A stretch of DNA of 44,050 nucleotides from Aestuariivita sp. (GCA_026710045.1 JAPORU010000177.1:1-44050), one strand, 5' to 3'. Positions 8,256 to 18,855 are shown, counted from the stretch's first letter. Translations and numbers: made by a program. The notes: generated by a model not told the origin, from the letters alone.

Positions 8256-9146
8256 TCAGATGAGGTGAGTTGACGTGAAAGGGGTTGTCGATTTGAGATC
8301 GACCGGCCGGCTTGACGACGCATGTCAGCAATACAATTCGATTCTCCAAATGCACGTGAACCTGTTGCACCCCGCCCCACTCGGGCGTTCGGTTTCGATT
8401 CAATGTGTCATTTTCCCAGAACGCAGCCGTTTCTGGCGGTTTGTCGATCATAAATACAATCACCAACACTCCAAACACATCCAACTCAATCAAATAATGG
8501 GATCACCAATCAATAGTGCGCGAATACCTTATCACCCACAATTACCCCTCATAATTCAACAGAACACTGTGATGTCGAACATAACCGGCTCTATTGACGA
8601 AAGGCAAAACGGGCAGGAGCATGCACATATGACAAATCCTTGCAATGAGGTTTTTACGAATCCGGCTGCCGAAGCCGTAGCACGTACAGCTATCCCGTAT
8701 TCGCATGTTCTGTCCGATTCATATTCGTGGCCCGTTCAACGCTACAGTGCAGCACTGCTCACTTGTCCGTTGAGACATTCCGTTCATAGATGTTGCGCTT
8801 TGATCGAGAGGCAGAATGAGGCACCAGGAAATTAACAGAAGATGCGATCGCAATAGCGGCATGACGGCCTCCACCTGGTCAAGAAAAGAAGTTAAAAAGA
8901 GATCTTCGTGATGCATGGTACTGTTAAATCGGTGAGAGAAATTTTTTGCCAAGCGAGAAAACGATAAAATTGAGCAAATTTTCCAAAAATCTTGTTGAAG
9001 ATGGAGCAAGACTCGATCATTGCGGCTCGCACGGGACGAACAAATATGTTACTCTAAAAAATATCACACCGTTTTCTTGGAGCACATGACCTACCAAGAA
9101 ATGTGCAAGACTCGGATCAATCAAGAAACAAATGGAAGAGAACACA
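8256..9146. other. About 0.9 kb without a convincing gene
   Basis: Between mtkB and the MBL-fold gene there is no recognisable product. A plus-strand frame from GTG 8275 to 8835 (186 codons) has GAGGTGAG upstream but a histidine/glutamine/serine-rich composition with no domain. A weak hairpin, GTCGAT (8287-8292) with ATCGAC (8298-8303), lies 30 bp after mtkB and could end its transcript. No tRNA or strong repeat was seen. Confidence 0.6.
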
Positions 9147-9995
9147 ATGAGTGAAGATGATGGTATTCACAGTTTCGACGTCGGATCGATAAAACTCACA
9201 ATGATTGCGGATGGAGTTATTCCGCTGCCCGCGGAGATCTTTCCTACACTGGACGAGGATGTATTTCGATCAACTCTCTCACGTGTTGGCGTCTCAAGTG
9301 ATACATTTCCGGCGGCCGTCAATGCCTTCGTAATCGAAATAGACGAAACCGTACATCTCGTTGACGCCGGGGCCGGCTCAACCATAGCACCGACCCTCGG
9401 CAAGGTATCCGAACGACTCGGCACAGCGGGCTACGCTCCAGAACAGATTCAATCCCTGATTGTTTCCCACCTGCACCCCGATCATATCGGGGGCGCCGTC
9501 AGCGAAGGCCGTGCGGTCTTTCCAAACGCCGAAATGATCGTGTCTGAGACCGAACATGCATTTTGGACCGACCCCGATAACCGTGCGAACGCACCTGAAG
9601 ACTCGCAACCTTTCTTTGATATGGCGACAGGTGCCATCAACGCTTACGAAGACCGATTGCGCCTGCTCTCCGGCGAGGCCGATGTCATCACGGGCATTAC
9701 GGCTCTACCACTTCCAGGACATACACCGGGACATTGCGGATTCGCGATATCATCAGGACGTGATAACCTTCTGATATGGGCCGATATTGTGCATATGCAG
9801 CATTTACAGTTTAATGACCCCGAGGTTTATTTGGCATTTGATGTTGATCCAGAACAAGCCGTCGCAACACGCAAGAAGGTACTCGATCAAGTCGCAGTTG
9901 ATAACCTTGCTATTGCCGGTATGCACTTGCTCTATCCCGGAACGGGTCAAGTCGAGAAAAAGGCATCGGGTGGATACCAGTTCATTCAGGATTAA
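9147..9995 (+). CDS. MBL-fold metallo-hydrolase
   Basis: This is a metallo-beta-lactamase-fold hydrolase of 282 residues, probably binding two zinc ions. The motif SHLHPDHIGG gives the HxHxDH ligands (His108, His110, Asp112, His113 from the chosen start). LPLPGHTPGHCGFAI supplies the next histidine, LIWADIVHMQHLQF the bridging aspartate, and AGMHLLYPG the last histidine. The layout resembles the AHL-lactonase/MBL hydrolase group, but the substrate cannot be told. I chose the ATG at 9147 because GGAAGAG lies seven bases before it; an ATG at 9132 is in frame. It stands alone, 228 bp ahead of the acyl-CoA dehydrogenase gene. Confidence 0.85.
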   Translation: MSEDDGIHSFDVGSIKLTMIADGVIPLPAEIFPTLDEDVFRSTLSRVGVSSDTFPAAVNAFVIEIDETVHLVDAGAGSTIAPTLGKVSERLGTAGYAPEQIQSLIVSHLHPDHIGGAVSEGRAVFPNAEMIVSETEHAFWTDPDNRANAPEDSQPFFDMATGAINAYEDRLRLLSGEADVITGITALPLPGHTPGHCGFAISSGRDNLLIWADIVHMQHLQFNDPEVYLAFDVDPEQAVATRKKVLDQVAVDNLAIAGMHLLYPGTGQVEKKASGGYQFIQD

Positions 9996-10223
9996 ATGGC
10001 ACGATTCTGACCAGAAACACGAGTCCATATGACCAAATTAGGGACATGTTCAACGGCATCTCTCGCAATAGGATTCACGGACAAATATCATCACATACTC
10101 CCACTACAGACCCAACAGCGTCCTCAACCGATGACATCATGCGCATTACGATGTCTCTTGACTAAGTAAACCTTATGGCCTGCGTAACGCGCTCAGAGTA
10201 CCAAACCGGACGAAAGAGACCTT

Positions 10224-12002
10224 ATGCCGAGCTATCACCCACCGATTCAAGATGTTCAGTTCTTACTCCATGATGTTCTGAAGATAAGTGAACATGATAT
10301 TCCAGGGTACGACGACCTCAGTCAATCCTTCACAGAAGCAATCTTGACGGAAGCCGGGAAACTCGGTTCAGAAGTCCTCAATCCTCTCAACGCCTCCGGT
10401 GATCGTGAAGGGTGTACACTTCTGGACGGTCACGTAACAACCCCGGTCGGATTTAAGGAGGCGTTCGCTCAACTCCGATTGGGCGGCTGGACTGGACTGG
10501 ATATGCCGGTGGAGTATGGTGGACAGGGACTCCCCTGCATCGTACACACCGCTGTCGGTGAGATATTCTCGGCGAGCAACCAAGCCTTCTCAATGTACCA
10601 CGCTTTGACACATGGCGCCGCTTCGGCCATTTTAACTCACGGCACACAGAAGCAAAAGGAAACCTATCTTCCTCAGATGATCACCTGCGAATGGACAGGA
10701 ACAATGAATCTGACCGAACCCCAATGCGGTACCGATTTGGGATTAATTCGAACGAAAGCAGAACCAGAAAGCGACGATTATTACCGCATTACCGGGCAAA
10801 AGATCTTTATCTCCGCAGGAGAGCACGATCTAGCGGACAATATCATTCATCTGGTCTTGGCGCGAATTGTCGACGCACCGAAAGGCATAAAGGGGATATC
10901 ACTCTTTATCGTTCCCAAATTCCTCGTCAATGAAGATGGTTCACTCGGTCGCCGCAATTCCGTGCAATGCAGCAAAATTGAAGACAAAATGGGCATACAC
11001 GGCAACGCGACCTGTGTCATGAACTATGACGGCGCAGTGGGGTATCTGGTAGGGAAACCAAATCAAGGCATGCGGGCCATGTTCACAATGATGAATGAGG
11101 CACGGCTTGGCGTCGGTTTACAAGGTCTTGCACAGGCGGATGTCGCTTACCAAAACGCTTTGGAATACGCGAAAGAACGCCTCCAGGGACGCGACGTCAT
11201 GGGAACCAAGTCCTCCGAAGATTCCGCAGATCCGTTAATTGTTCATCCCGATATTCGAAGATCACTCATGGATCAAAAATCCTTTACGGAAGGTGCGCGC
11301 GCGCTCGTACTTTGGAGCGCGATGTTAATTGATCGCGGACACCGCAAGGACGATCAACCGACAATTCAGCTGATATCGCTCCTGACCCCTGTCATTAAGG
11401 GTTTCCTGACAGACCAAGGCTATGAGATGACCATCCAGGCACAACAGATTTATGGAGGCCACGGCTATATTGAAGAATACGGCATGTCACAATTTACTCG
11501 CGATGCCAGAATAGCCATGATCTACGAAGGAGCAAATGGGATCCAGGCACTCGATCTTGTTGGACGAAAACTCCTCGAAGAAGGGTTTGAGACAATTGAG
11601 CGATTCATTCGCTCAGTGTCCAAATACATCATCAGGCACCGGAATGGTTCTGAATTCACACAACATTTTTTCGATGTCCTCCAATCTTCAACAACACATC
11701 TTCAATTGGCAGTTAATGAACTCAAGGAAAAAAGCCAAGCCAACCCGAATTTTGCCCTCGCCGGGTCCTACGACTTTATGCACCTATTGGGTCACATATG
11801 CCTTGGTTATATGTGGACTAAAATCGCTCTTGTTGCCAAAGAGAAACGCGATTCGACACAAATCGATCACCGCTTCTTGAATGCCAAAATCAACACCGCG
11901 CTCTATTATATGGAACGTAGACTACCCGCGACGGAAATGCATTTACGAAGAATAAAATCGGGGGACAAACGTATAACAGCCCTTGATCCACGCGATTTCT
12001 AG
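10224..12002 (+). CDS. Acyl-CoA dehydrogenase, DmdC-like long form
   Basis: This FAD enzyme oxidises an acyl-CoA to the trans-2-enoyl-CoA. It belongs to the long (about 590 aa) group that includes 3-methylmercaptopropionyl-CoA dehydrogenase DmdC, with an extra C-terminal helical domain after the usual core. Seen in order: [20 protein letters not shown] (FAD-binding strand region), [55 protein letters not shown], then [18 protein letters not shown], in which Glu435 is the expected catalytic base. GAAAGAGACCTT precedes the ATG. Only DmdC-type candidacy is claimed: dmdA is not in the window, and dmdB and dmdD are not identified. It may act on ordinary medium-chain acyl-CoA in the adjacent beta-oxidation set. 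Confidence 0.88.
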   Translation: MPSYHPPIQDVQFLLHDVLKISEHDIPGYDDLSQSFTEAILTEAGKLGSEVLNPLNASGDREGCTLLDGHVTTPVGFKEAFAQLRLGGWTGLDMPVEYGGQGLPCIVHTAVGEIFSASNQAFSMYHALTHGAASAILTHGTQKQKETYLPQMITCEWTGTMNLTEPQCGTDLGLIRTKAEPESDDYYRITGQKIFISAGEHDLADNIIHLVLARIVDAPKGIKGISLFIVPKFLVNEDGSLGRRNSVQCSKIEDKMGIHGNATCVMNYDGAVGYLVGKPNQGMRAMFTMMNEARLGVGLQGLAQADVAYQNALEYAKERLQGRDVMGTKSSEDSADPLIVHPDIRRSLMDQKSFTEGARALVLWSAMLIDRGHRKDDQPTIQLISLLTPVIKGFLTDQGYEMTIQAQQIYGGHGYIEEYGMSQFTRDARIAMIYEGANGIQALDLVGRKLLEEGFETIERFIRSVSKYIIRHRNGSEFTQHFFDVLQSSTTHLQLAVNELKEKSQANPNFALAGSYDFMHLLGHICLGYMWTKIALVAKEKRDSTQIDHRFLNAKINTALYYMERRLPATEMHLRRIKSGDKRITALDPRDF

Positions 12003-12170
12003 ACACAAACATGAGGCAACTGTTCGACTCTTTCCAAATAGAACCAACAGTCACGCGATTCGGTACGCCTGCAAACATGCATAAGAGCTATATGGCAAGA
12101 AAAATCTAATTGTCTAACGCGCATCCCGAACACCAAAAAGCTATTTCAACGCCACCTTGAGAGGAACAAC

Positions 12171-13328
12171 ATGAATACGGCTAATTCAAATACATCACGG
12201 TGGATGACCAATGAGCATTCCATGTTGGCCGACCTCGCATCGAAGTTCTTTTACAAGGAATGGAGACCGCACTACCCCCGTTGGCGTAAGCAAGGATCAA
12301 TGGATATTGCAGTCTGGAAACAGGCCGGTGAGGTGGGTCTATTATGCCCGTCAGTTCCTGAAGCCTACGATGGGCCAGGTGGAAATTTTGGCCACGAAGC
12401 TGTAATCTGTATCGAACATTATCGCGCAAATATTGCCTCTTGGGGTTATGCTATCCACGGACCAATCGTTGCACATTACATTCTCGCTTACGGCACAGAG
12501 GAACAGAAAACCCGCTGGCTTCCGAAACTTGTCACCGGAGAGTTCATTGGCGCATTGGCAATGACTGAGCCCTCCACAGGTTCAGACGTCCAACGCATCA
12601 AGACAAAGGCAGTACGGGATGGTAATGTCTACCGCCTGTCTGGACAGAAGACCTTTATCTCCAACGGACAACACGCAAATCTCATTCTCGTCGCTGCCAA
12701 GACCGGTCCAAGCGAAGGTGCGAAGGGTATCTCCCTCGTGGTGCTTGAAACCGACAACGCCGAAGGGTTTCAGCGCGGCCGCAACCTCGAGAAAATTGGA
12801 TTGCACGCCGCCGATACCTCAGAACTTTTCTTTGATCGAGTAACCGTCCCTCCTGAAAATATTCTTGGCGGAGAGGTTGGACTCGGATTTGTTCAGATGA
12901 TGGAACAACTGCCACAGGAACGCCTCGCAATTGCGTGCGGGGCGATGGGAGCAATGGAAGGGGCTCTTGAGAGAACCATTTCTTATGTCAAAGGAAGAGA
13001 AGCGTTTGGTGAACCGATCATTCAATTCCAAAACACACGCTTTAAATTAGCAGAATGCAAAACCAAGACGACTGTTGCACGCTCCTTTCTCGACCAGTGT
13101 ATCGATAAACATATAAATGGAGAACTCACATCCGATGAAGCGTCAATGGCGAAATACTGGCTCACTGACACACAAGGTGAAGTTCTTGACGAATGCGTAC
13201 AGATGCACGGCGGATACGGATATATGCAGGAATACGACGTATCCGAAATGTGGGCCGATGCACGCGTTCAGCGCATTTACGGCGGAACCAATGAAATCAT
13301 GAAGGAACTTATCTCACGATCACTTTGA
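12171..13328 (+). CDS. Acyl-CoA dehydrogenase, LCAD/isovaleryl-type
   Basis: This is a second flavin acyl-CoA dehydrogenase, 385 residues, normal core length. Landmarks are [80 protein letters not shown] and [18 protein letters not shown]. The usual MCAD base position (the Glu of IYEGT) is glycine here. The base is therefore probably Glu250 in [12 protein letters not shown], as in long-chain and isovaleryl-CoA dehydrogenases. GAGAGGAACAAC precedes the ATG. It lies 168 bp downstream of the first dehydrogenase and ahead of the GST-thiolase-FadJ genes. The substrate may be branched or long-chain acyl-CoA. Confidence 0.88.
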   Translation: MNTANSNTSRWMTNEHSMLADLASKFFYKEWRPHYPRWRKQGSMDIAVWKQAGEVGLLCPSVPEAYDGPGGNFGHEAVICIEHYRANIASWGYAIHGPIVAHYILAYGTEEQKTRWLPKLVTGEFIGALAMTEPSTGSDVQRIKTKAVRDGNVYRLSGQKTFISNGQHANLILVAAKTGPSEGAKGISLVVLETDNAEGFQRGRNLEKIGLHAADTSELFFDRVTVPPENILGGEVGLGFVQMMEQLPQERLAIACGAMGAMEGALERTISYVKGREAFGEPIIQFQNTRFKLAECKTKTTVARSFLDQCIDKHINGELTSDEASMAKYWLTDTQGEVLDECVQMHGGYGYMQEYDVSEMWADARVQRIYGGTNEIMKELISRSL

Positions 13329-13347
13329 AAGTCTCAATCATAATGCC

Positions 13348-13366
13348 ACCTGTCTTAAAGGCAGGT
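13348..13366 (+). terminator. Short hairpin after the second acyl-CoA dehydrogenase gene
   Basis: ACCTGTCTTAAAGGCAGGT folds into a seven-pair stem with one G-T pair, 19 bp after the stop codon. No T-run follows, so it may be a weak terminator or mRNA end stabiliser. Confidence 0.3.
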
Positions 13367-13602
13367 CAGCGATGCGCTCATCACATGAAATTCACATCTT
13401 GATCCACATCGCAAAGCAGTATTGTGAAAAAGGTGGTTGATGACTTCGTCTAATAGCCCGACATCCCAAAGAAACGACAATTGACCACAGACAATAAACC
13501 GTCGCATATATTGGTCATGAGATATCAAGATACGTTAAACTCGAATTTTAGGCTGCAACACCGAGCACCCTCTCCGCGTCTACAGAAAGGACACAAACCG
13601 CC

Positions 13603-14241
13603 ATGACCATCAAACTCTATTGCTTCGGGGAATCGGGAAACGCCTATAAGGCGGCGTTAACGCTCCAACTGGCCCGTCTTGATTGGAGTCCTATTTATGT
13701 CGATTTTTTTGGAGGTGAAACACGTTCCGAACGCTTTCGTTCGGAAATCAACTCAATGGGTGAAGTGCCGACTCTTATGGACGGTGAAACAACGCTGAGC
13801 CAGTCCGGAGCCATACAACACTATCTATGTGATACGTATGCACCCGATTTCGGTACCCGCCACGATCACAAGAATGAAGTCTTACGCTGGGTTCTCTGGG
13901 ACAATCACAAATTATCAAGTCAAGCCGGAGTCGCACGGTTCTTGCAAAACTTTGTACCAGAAGAAAAACGTCCTGAACCCGTCATTACATTCCTAAAAGG
14001 CCGCCTGAAGGCCGCCTTCAAAATTCTCGACGCGCATCTTGCGGATCGCGAATGGATTGCAGACAAGACACCGACCATTGCTGACTTTTCATGCTGCGGA
14101 TATCTCTTTTATCCAGAGCCTTATGGCTTTGTTCGAAAAGATTGGAAACACATCGACAGATGGCTCAGCCGCCTTCAAGAATTACCTGATTGGAAGCACC
14201 CTTATGACTTGATGCCGGGCAACCCCGCGGATCGCGCATGA
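13603..14241 (+). CDS. Glutathione S-transferase family protein
   Basis: This 212-residue protein has the two GST domains: a thioredoxin-like N-terminus (MTIKLYCFGESGNAYKAALT, with MGEVPTLMDG and the glutathione-contacting LSQSGAIQHYL) and an all-alpha C-terminus ending in ADFSCCGYLFYPEPYGF and a WLSRLQELPDWKHPYDLMPG tail. It lies 16 bp upstream of the thiolase gene, so it is probably co-transcribed with the beta-oxidation genes. GST genes in this position are common in alphaproteobacteria, but their role is not known to me; detoxification of reactive enoyl products is one guess. AAAGGA precedes the ATG. Confidence 0.85.
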   Translation: MTIKLYCFGESGNAYKAALTLQLARLDWSPIYVDFFGGETRSERFRSEINSMGEVPTLMDGETTLSQSGAIQHYLCDTYAPDFGTRHDHKNEVLRWVLWDNHKLSSQAGVARFLQNFVPEEKRPEPVITFLKGRLKAAFKILDAHLADREWIADKTPTIADFSCCGYLFYPEPYGFVRKDWKHIDRWLSRLQELPDWKHPYDLMPGNPADRA

Positions 14242-14257
14242 GTCGGAGTTATGTCAA

Positions 14258-15469
14258 ATGATCGAGGCTTACATCTATGACGCGGTGCGAACACCGCGTG
14301 GGAAAGGAAAAAATGACGGAGCACTGCACGAAGTAACCTCTTTGCGGCTATCCGCCTTCATCTTAAATGCTTTAAAGCAACGCAACAACTTCAATGCATA
14401 CGACATCGCAGATGTGATCTGGGGCAATGTGACACAAGTTATGGAACAGGGAGGTTGTCTCGCCCGCTCCGCAGTTCTGGCGTCTGATCTCGATGATTCG
14501 ATCCCCGGTCTAACGATCAACCGTTTCTGTGCCTCGGGGATGGAAGCTGTGAACTTAGGCGCGAATCAAATTCGCGGCGGTGAAGGACAAGCCTACATCG
14601 CCGGTGGCGTCGAAATGATGAGCCGCATACCGATGGGATCGGATGGAGCCGCCATCGCGGTCGATCCATCGCTTGCAATGAAGAGCTACTTCGTGCCGCA
14701 AGGTATCTCGGCAGATTTAATCGCGACAAAATACGGGTTTGCACGTGATCAAGCCGATGCACTTGCCGTCAACTCTCACAGCCGAGCACATGCTGCCTGG
14801 ACGAATTCGAGATTCGAAAATTCGATCGTGCCCGTAAAAGATCAAAATGGCCTCACCATTCTCCAGCAGGATGAACATATTCGACCCCAAACAAACATGC
14901 AATCCTTGGCTACCCTCTCGCCTTCATTCAAAGAATTAGGGGAAACCGTGCCGGGCTTCGACAAAGTCGCATTAATGCGTTATCCAGATTTGGAATGCAT
15001 CAACCACATCCATCACGCCGGCAATTCATCGGGCATTGTTGATGGGGCCGCCGCGCTGCTCATCGGCAACAGGCAATTCGGTCAAGATAACGGCCTCCGG
15101 GCGCGCGCCCGTATTGTGGCTACAGCGAAACTTGGTACGGAACCAACCATCATGTTGACAGGGCCAATCTCAGTCACAGAAAAAATTCTCTCAGAAAACA
15201 AAATGACAATTGATGACATTGATCTGTTCGAAGTGAATGAAGCCTTTGCCGCTGTGGTTCTCTTGTTCCAACAAGCCTTTGATGTTGACCCAGATGTTGT
15301 CAATGTCAACGGCGGCTCGATCGCAATGGGACATCCACTTGGAGCCACCGGTGCCATCATCATTGGTGCACTGCTTGATGAACTGGAACGCTGCGATAAA
15401 CAAACTGGTTTAGCCACGTTGTGCGTTGCCTCCGGTATGGGAGCGGCCACAATTATCGAACGGGTATAA
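14258..15469 (+). CDS. Acetyl-CoA C-acyltransferase (thiolase)
   Basis: The enzyme performs the last step of beta-oxidation, cleaving 3-ketoacyl-CoA with CoA to acetyl-CoA and a shortened acyl-CoA. It is 403 residues, normal for the family. The acyl-carrying nucleophile is Cys91 in NRFCASGMEAVNLGANQIRG. The active-site histidine is in NGGSIAMGHPLGATGA, and the second cysteine in LCVASGMGAATII. NEAFAAVVLLFQQAF is the usual oxyanion-loop segment. It is 16 bp behind the GST gene and 147 bp ahead of the FadJ-type gene, its functional partner. It could equally be called FadA or FadI; the type is not resolved. Confidence 0.92.
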   Translation: MIEAYIYDAVRTPRGKGKNDGALHEVTSLRLSAFILNALKQRNNFNAYDIADVIWGNVTQVMEQGGCLARSAVLASDLDDSIPGLTINRFCASGMEAVNLGANQIRGGEGQAYIAGGVEMMSRIPMGSDGAAIAVDPSLAMKSYFVPQGISADLIATKYGFARDQADALAVNSHSRAHAAWTNSRFENSIVPVKDQNGLTILQQDEHIRPQTNMQSLATLSPSFKELGETVPGFDKVALMRYPDLECINHIHHAGNSSGIVDGAAALLIGNRQFGQDNGLRARARIVATAKLGTEPTIMLTGPISVTEKILSENKMTIDDIDLFEVNEAFAAVVLLFQQAFDVDPDVVNVNGGSIAMGHPLGATGAIIIGALLDELERCDKQTGLATLCVASGMGAATIIERV

Positions 15470-15616
15470 TGCTGAAAGCGGCAGGCATAACTGTGAGACG
15501 ATTAAAAACGACTGTCCGATCAATCAATCAAGCTCTACGGCTCTCTACTCCTCCAACGAACGAGGTTCTATCAAAAGGATCTTTTCAAAATGAAAAACAA
15601 ACCCGGAGACGACAGG

Positions 15617-17827
15617 ATGCATGATTTTTCGATGGACAAAGACGACAACGGCGTTGCCATTATTAAGTGGGATGTTCCGGACAAATCGATGAACGTACTG
15701 TCTGCAGAGGGACCAGCCTTATTGTCGAGCTTAATTGACGATGCCCTTGCGGACAACTCCGTCACAGGCATTGTCTTGACCTCTGGAAAGCCGCACAGCT
15801 TTGCCGGTGGCATGGATCTCAATGTCCTTGCTCGAATTCGTGATGAGATAGGGGATGATCCCGCCCAAGGCCTGTTTCAATTCATAATGAGCATGCATTC
15901 CCTCATGCGCAGAATCGAACGTGCGGGGCGCGACCCAAAGACGGGAAAGGGCGGAAAACCCATTGCCTGTTCAATGCCGGGAACCGGCGTCGGAATAGGA
16001 CTGGAATTACCACTCTGCACGCATCGCATCTTTGTAGCCGACAATCCACATGCGCGGATCGGTCTTCCTGAGATCAAGGTTGGTTTATTTCCAGGAGCGG
16101 GTGGTACAACACGCTTGATTCGCAAACTCGGTTTGCTCGCGGCCGCACCCTATCTCTTTGAAGGAAAATTAATTAACCCGGCACAAGCAAAAGAAGCGGG
16201 CATCATTGATGAAGTTGCGACCGACCCATTGGACGCAGCATCAAATTGGGTCCTGAAGGCTGCGCACGAAGATCTGATCAAACCATGGGATGTAAAGGGT
16301 TATCGAATACCCGGTGGCGCACCATATCATCCTGCCATCTATCCGAAACTGATCGGTGCTATCGCAAGGCTCAATGGTCGCACACACGGTGCTTTTCCGG
16401 CGGCGAAGGCCCTAATGAATGCGATATATGAAGGAGCATTGGTCGATTTTGATACAGCTCTCAAGATTGAATGTCGTTGGTTTGTGAATCTGTTGATGAA
16501 CCCGACATCGAAGGCCATGATACGCACCCTCTTTGTCAACAAAACAGCACTCGAGAAAGGTGCCGCACGACCACAGAACATTCCAAAATCTCCCATCAAT
16601 AAAATTGGCGTCATTGGAGCGGGCATGATGGGCGCGGGAATAGCACTGGTTTCGGCCCAGGCAGGCCTCACCGTCACCTTGATTGATCAGGATCAGTCAA
16701 AAGCCGATCAGGGCAAAGCCTACACGGAAGCCTACCTTAACCGAAAGATTGCACAGAACAGATTGAGTATAGATGGTAAAGAAGCCTTTTTGAAAAGAAT
16801 CTCGGCCACGACAGAATTCAATGCACTCAGCGACTGTGATCTCATAATCGAAGCGGTGTTTGAAGACCCGCAGGTCAAATCCAAAATCATCCAACAGGCG
16901 GAGGAAATGGCATCTGCTGAGTGCATACTTGCCTCCAATACCTCAACTTTACCGATATCCAACCTGGCTAAGGCCTCGCGAAGACCAGAAAGGTTCCTCG
17001 GCATCCACTTCTTCTCTCCAGTCGAAAAAATGATGCTTGTGGAAATCATTAAAGGACAGAAAACAGACAATCACGCTGTGGCCCTGGCCCTTGACTATGC
17101 ACAACACATCAAGAAAACGCCCATTGTCGTCAACGATGCCCGTTTCTTCTACGCCAATCGATGCATCATTCCCTATGTGAATGAAGGCTTGATAATGGCC
17201 GGAGAAGGTATCAATCTCGCCCTCATCGACCGCGCCGCCCAGATGCTCGGGTTTCCTATTGGGCCAATTCAACTCGTCGATGAAACATCACTGGAACTTG
17301 GCGCCAGCATTGCGAAAGCCACAATGACCGCAATGGGTGACGCATATCCAAGATCGACAGCAGATGACGTAACTTTTTGGATGGTCGACCAAAAACGTTT
17401 GGGACGCAAATCAAAGGCAGGCTTTTTCGATTATGATGAGGCCGGTCGACGATTGAACTATTGGCCGGGCTTTTATGAAGAGTTTCCTCTCATGGATACT
17501 CAACCGGACATAACTAAGGTTCAAAATCGTTTGATTTTCGTGCAGGTACTTGAAGCCGTTCGTGCGGCAGAAAGCAATGTCATCAATGACATTCGAGAAG
17601 GCGATGTTGGTGCTGTTTTAGGATGGGGATTCCCACCTTGGTCAGGTGGTCCGTTCTCATGGCTTGATATCATTGGCGCAGACAACGCCGCAGCTGAATG
17701 CGCCAGCTTGCAAGAACAATATGGAGACAGATTTTCTTGCCCGTCTCTTCTCCGCGACATAGCGAAATCGGGCGGGACCTTCTACAACCAGTTTGCACAT
17801 AAGCCTCTCACGACACAAAACAGATAA
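15617..17827 (+). CDS. fadJ: Fused enoyl-CoA hydratase / 3-hydroxyacyl-CoA dehydrogenase (FadJ-type)
   Basis: This two-domain enzyme hydrates enoyl-CoA and oxidises the 3-hydroxyacyl-CoA with NAD. The crotonase domain (about 1-200) shows FAGGMDLNVLA, GTGVGIGLELPLCTHRIFVA and the acid/base region GLPEIKVGLFPGAGGTTRL. The dehydrogenase domain starts with KIGVIGAGMMGAGIALVSAQ (dinucleotide fold), then LASNTSTLPISNLAKA, and the catalytic histidine in FLGIHFFSPVEKMMLVEI. I start at ATG 15617 (MHDFSMDKDDNG, 736 aa), with GGAG eight bases before; an ATG at 15590 has AAAGGA and would add nine residues. It works with the thiolase just upstream. Confidence 0.93.
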   Translation: MHDFSMDKDDNGVAIIKWDVPDKSMNVLSAEGPALLSSLIDDALADNSVTGIVLTSGKPHSFAGGMDLNVLARIRDEIGDDPAQGLFQFIMSMHSLMRRIERAGRDPKTGKGGKPIACSMPGTGVGIGLELPLCTHRIFVADNPHARIGLPEIKVGLFPGAGGTTRLIRKLGLLAAAPYLFEGKLINPAQAKEAGIIDEVATDPLDAASNWVLKAAHEDLIKPWDVKGYRIPGGAPYHPAIYPKLIGAIARLNGRTHGAFPAAKALMNAIYEGALVDFDTALKIECRWFVNLLMNPTSKAMIRTLFVNKTALEKGAARPQNIPKSPINKIGVIGAGMMGAGIALVSAQAGLTVTLIDQDQSKADQGKAYTEAYLNRKIAQNRLSIDGKEAFLKRISATTEFNALSDCDLIIEAVFEDPQVKSKIIQQAEEMASAECILASNTSTLPISNLAKASRRPERFLGIHFFSPVEKMMLVEIIKGQKTDNHAVALALDYAQHIKKTPIVVNDARFFYANRCIIPYVNEGLIMAGEGINLALIDRAAQMLGFPIGPIQLVDETSLELGASIAKATMTAMGDAYPRSTADDVTFWMVDQKRLGRKSKAGFFDYDEAGRRLNYWPGFYEEFPLMDTQPDITKVQNRLIFVQVLEAVRAAESNVINDIREGDVGAVLGWGFPPWSGGPFSWLDIIGADNAAAECASLQEQYGDRFSCPSLLRDIAKSGGTFYNQFAHKPLTTQNR

Positions 17828-17877
17828 GTCGATCATGGGGGCCGCACCAGACTCGAAACAGTCAACCCGGTCGCACC

Positions 17878-18759
17878 TCAACATCCCCACTCGTTCGCCA
17901 TATTGATTTCATTCAGAACATCGGTCGCATTCAAGAGGACAATCTGCTGACCAAGCGGATTCTCACCATACCGGGGATCTAATCTCATTTGCTGCAAGGC
18001 GTAAAATACAAGAGCCTTTCGCACTGGGATCTTCTTGCTCCCCTTCACCATCCCGTAATCTTGTTGAATAACCGCACTCTGCTGTGGAGACAAATGTGGG
18101 TGAGGCGCTATTTCAAGAATAATCTCAGTCGACCAATCGAGGTCTTGTTCGGGACTCGACACACAGTCTTTGTGATCAATAATCTCACGAACACGCGACA
18201 AAACGAAATCCCGAAACTCCTCATCTTTTTGGCTATAGGCCCGTACGTGCCAGCGAAATCCGTCGGAAGCAAAGGCATGGGGCTCAATCACTCTCCGGCT
18301 TGGTTCGGCGGTCGACATAGATTGATAAACAATAAGCAGAGCGACCCGTTCACGGATGGCAGATAAGAACTCACGCAAGATCTCGGAATCAACATCGCGT
18401 TCTGGACGCGGCGTTGCATCCACGTGCGGTACGGTCTTGATCCAGCTTTGTTCAGAACTGACGAGACCGAAATGAATAGCCGACAACTGGGCAAAATACT
18501 CTTCCGGATCGGGTCTAAAGTACCGGGCTTTGAACTTCTTTCCCCGCACGTAGGTCTTTGCGCTCTTATCATAACTTAAATTGTTCGGTGCATCCTTAAT
18601 GTACGCATTCAAATCCATCGACGCCTGAGGTGTTGATATTCCGAATACCGTTGTCAAATCGGCACGGTTTATTCGTCCTTCCCAATACAGCCGAAATTCA
18701 ATAAATTCATACCGGCGCTCGACACCCCACTTCATTTTCCTGACTGTTTCAGCTTTCAA
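17878..18759 (-). CDS. BrxR/CapW-like transcription regulator with WYL domain
   Basis: This 293-residue protein opens with a winged helix (RRYEFIEFRLYWEGRINRAD followed by LTTVFGISTPQASMDLNAYI), the sequence pattern of the BrxR/CapW regulators. A linking region ends in DKSAKTYVRGKKF. A WYL domain follows (about 140-220: RRVIEPHAFASDGFRWHVRA), then a C-terminal WCX-like part. Known members repress BREX, CBASS and other phage-defence operons until a ligand binds the WYL pocket. Here no defence genes are adjacent: it sits between fadJ (convergent, 50 bp) and an EamA permease. It starts with TTG, justified by GGGGAGG seven bases upstream. Confidence 0.85.
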   Translation of the reverse strand: MKAETVRKMKWGVERRYEFIEFRLYWEGRINRADLTTVFGISTPQASMDLNAYIKDAPNNLSYDKSAKTYVRGKKFKARYFRPDPEEYFAQLSAIHFGLVSSEQSWIKTVPHVDATPRPERDVDSEILREFLSAIRERVALLIVYQSMSTAEPSRRVIEPHAFASDGFRWHVRAYSQKDEEFRDFVLSRVREIIDHKDCVSSPEQDLDWSTEIILEIAPHPHLSPQQSAVIQQDYGMVKGSKKIPVRKALVFYALQQMRLDPRYGENPLGQQIVLLNATDVLNEINMANEWGC

Positions 18760-18855
18760 TTTACGCCTCCCCGATCATAATACACTTTACAAGAACCACA
18801 ACCAATACACCCAGCTTTCTCAAAGGAAAAAATAAGATACATACAGAAACAATTC

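Noticed and set aside
8275-8835. 186-codon plus-strand frame after mtkB
   Set aside because: Good start signal, but the composition (rich in His, Gln, Ser, Pro) and lack of any motif argue against a real protein; kept only as a question.
17878-18759. A BREX or CBASS defence island around the WYL regulator
   Set aside because: No brx, cyclase or effector genes are within the window; only the regulator is present.
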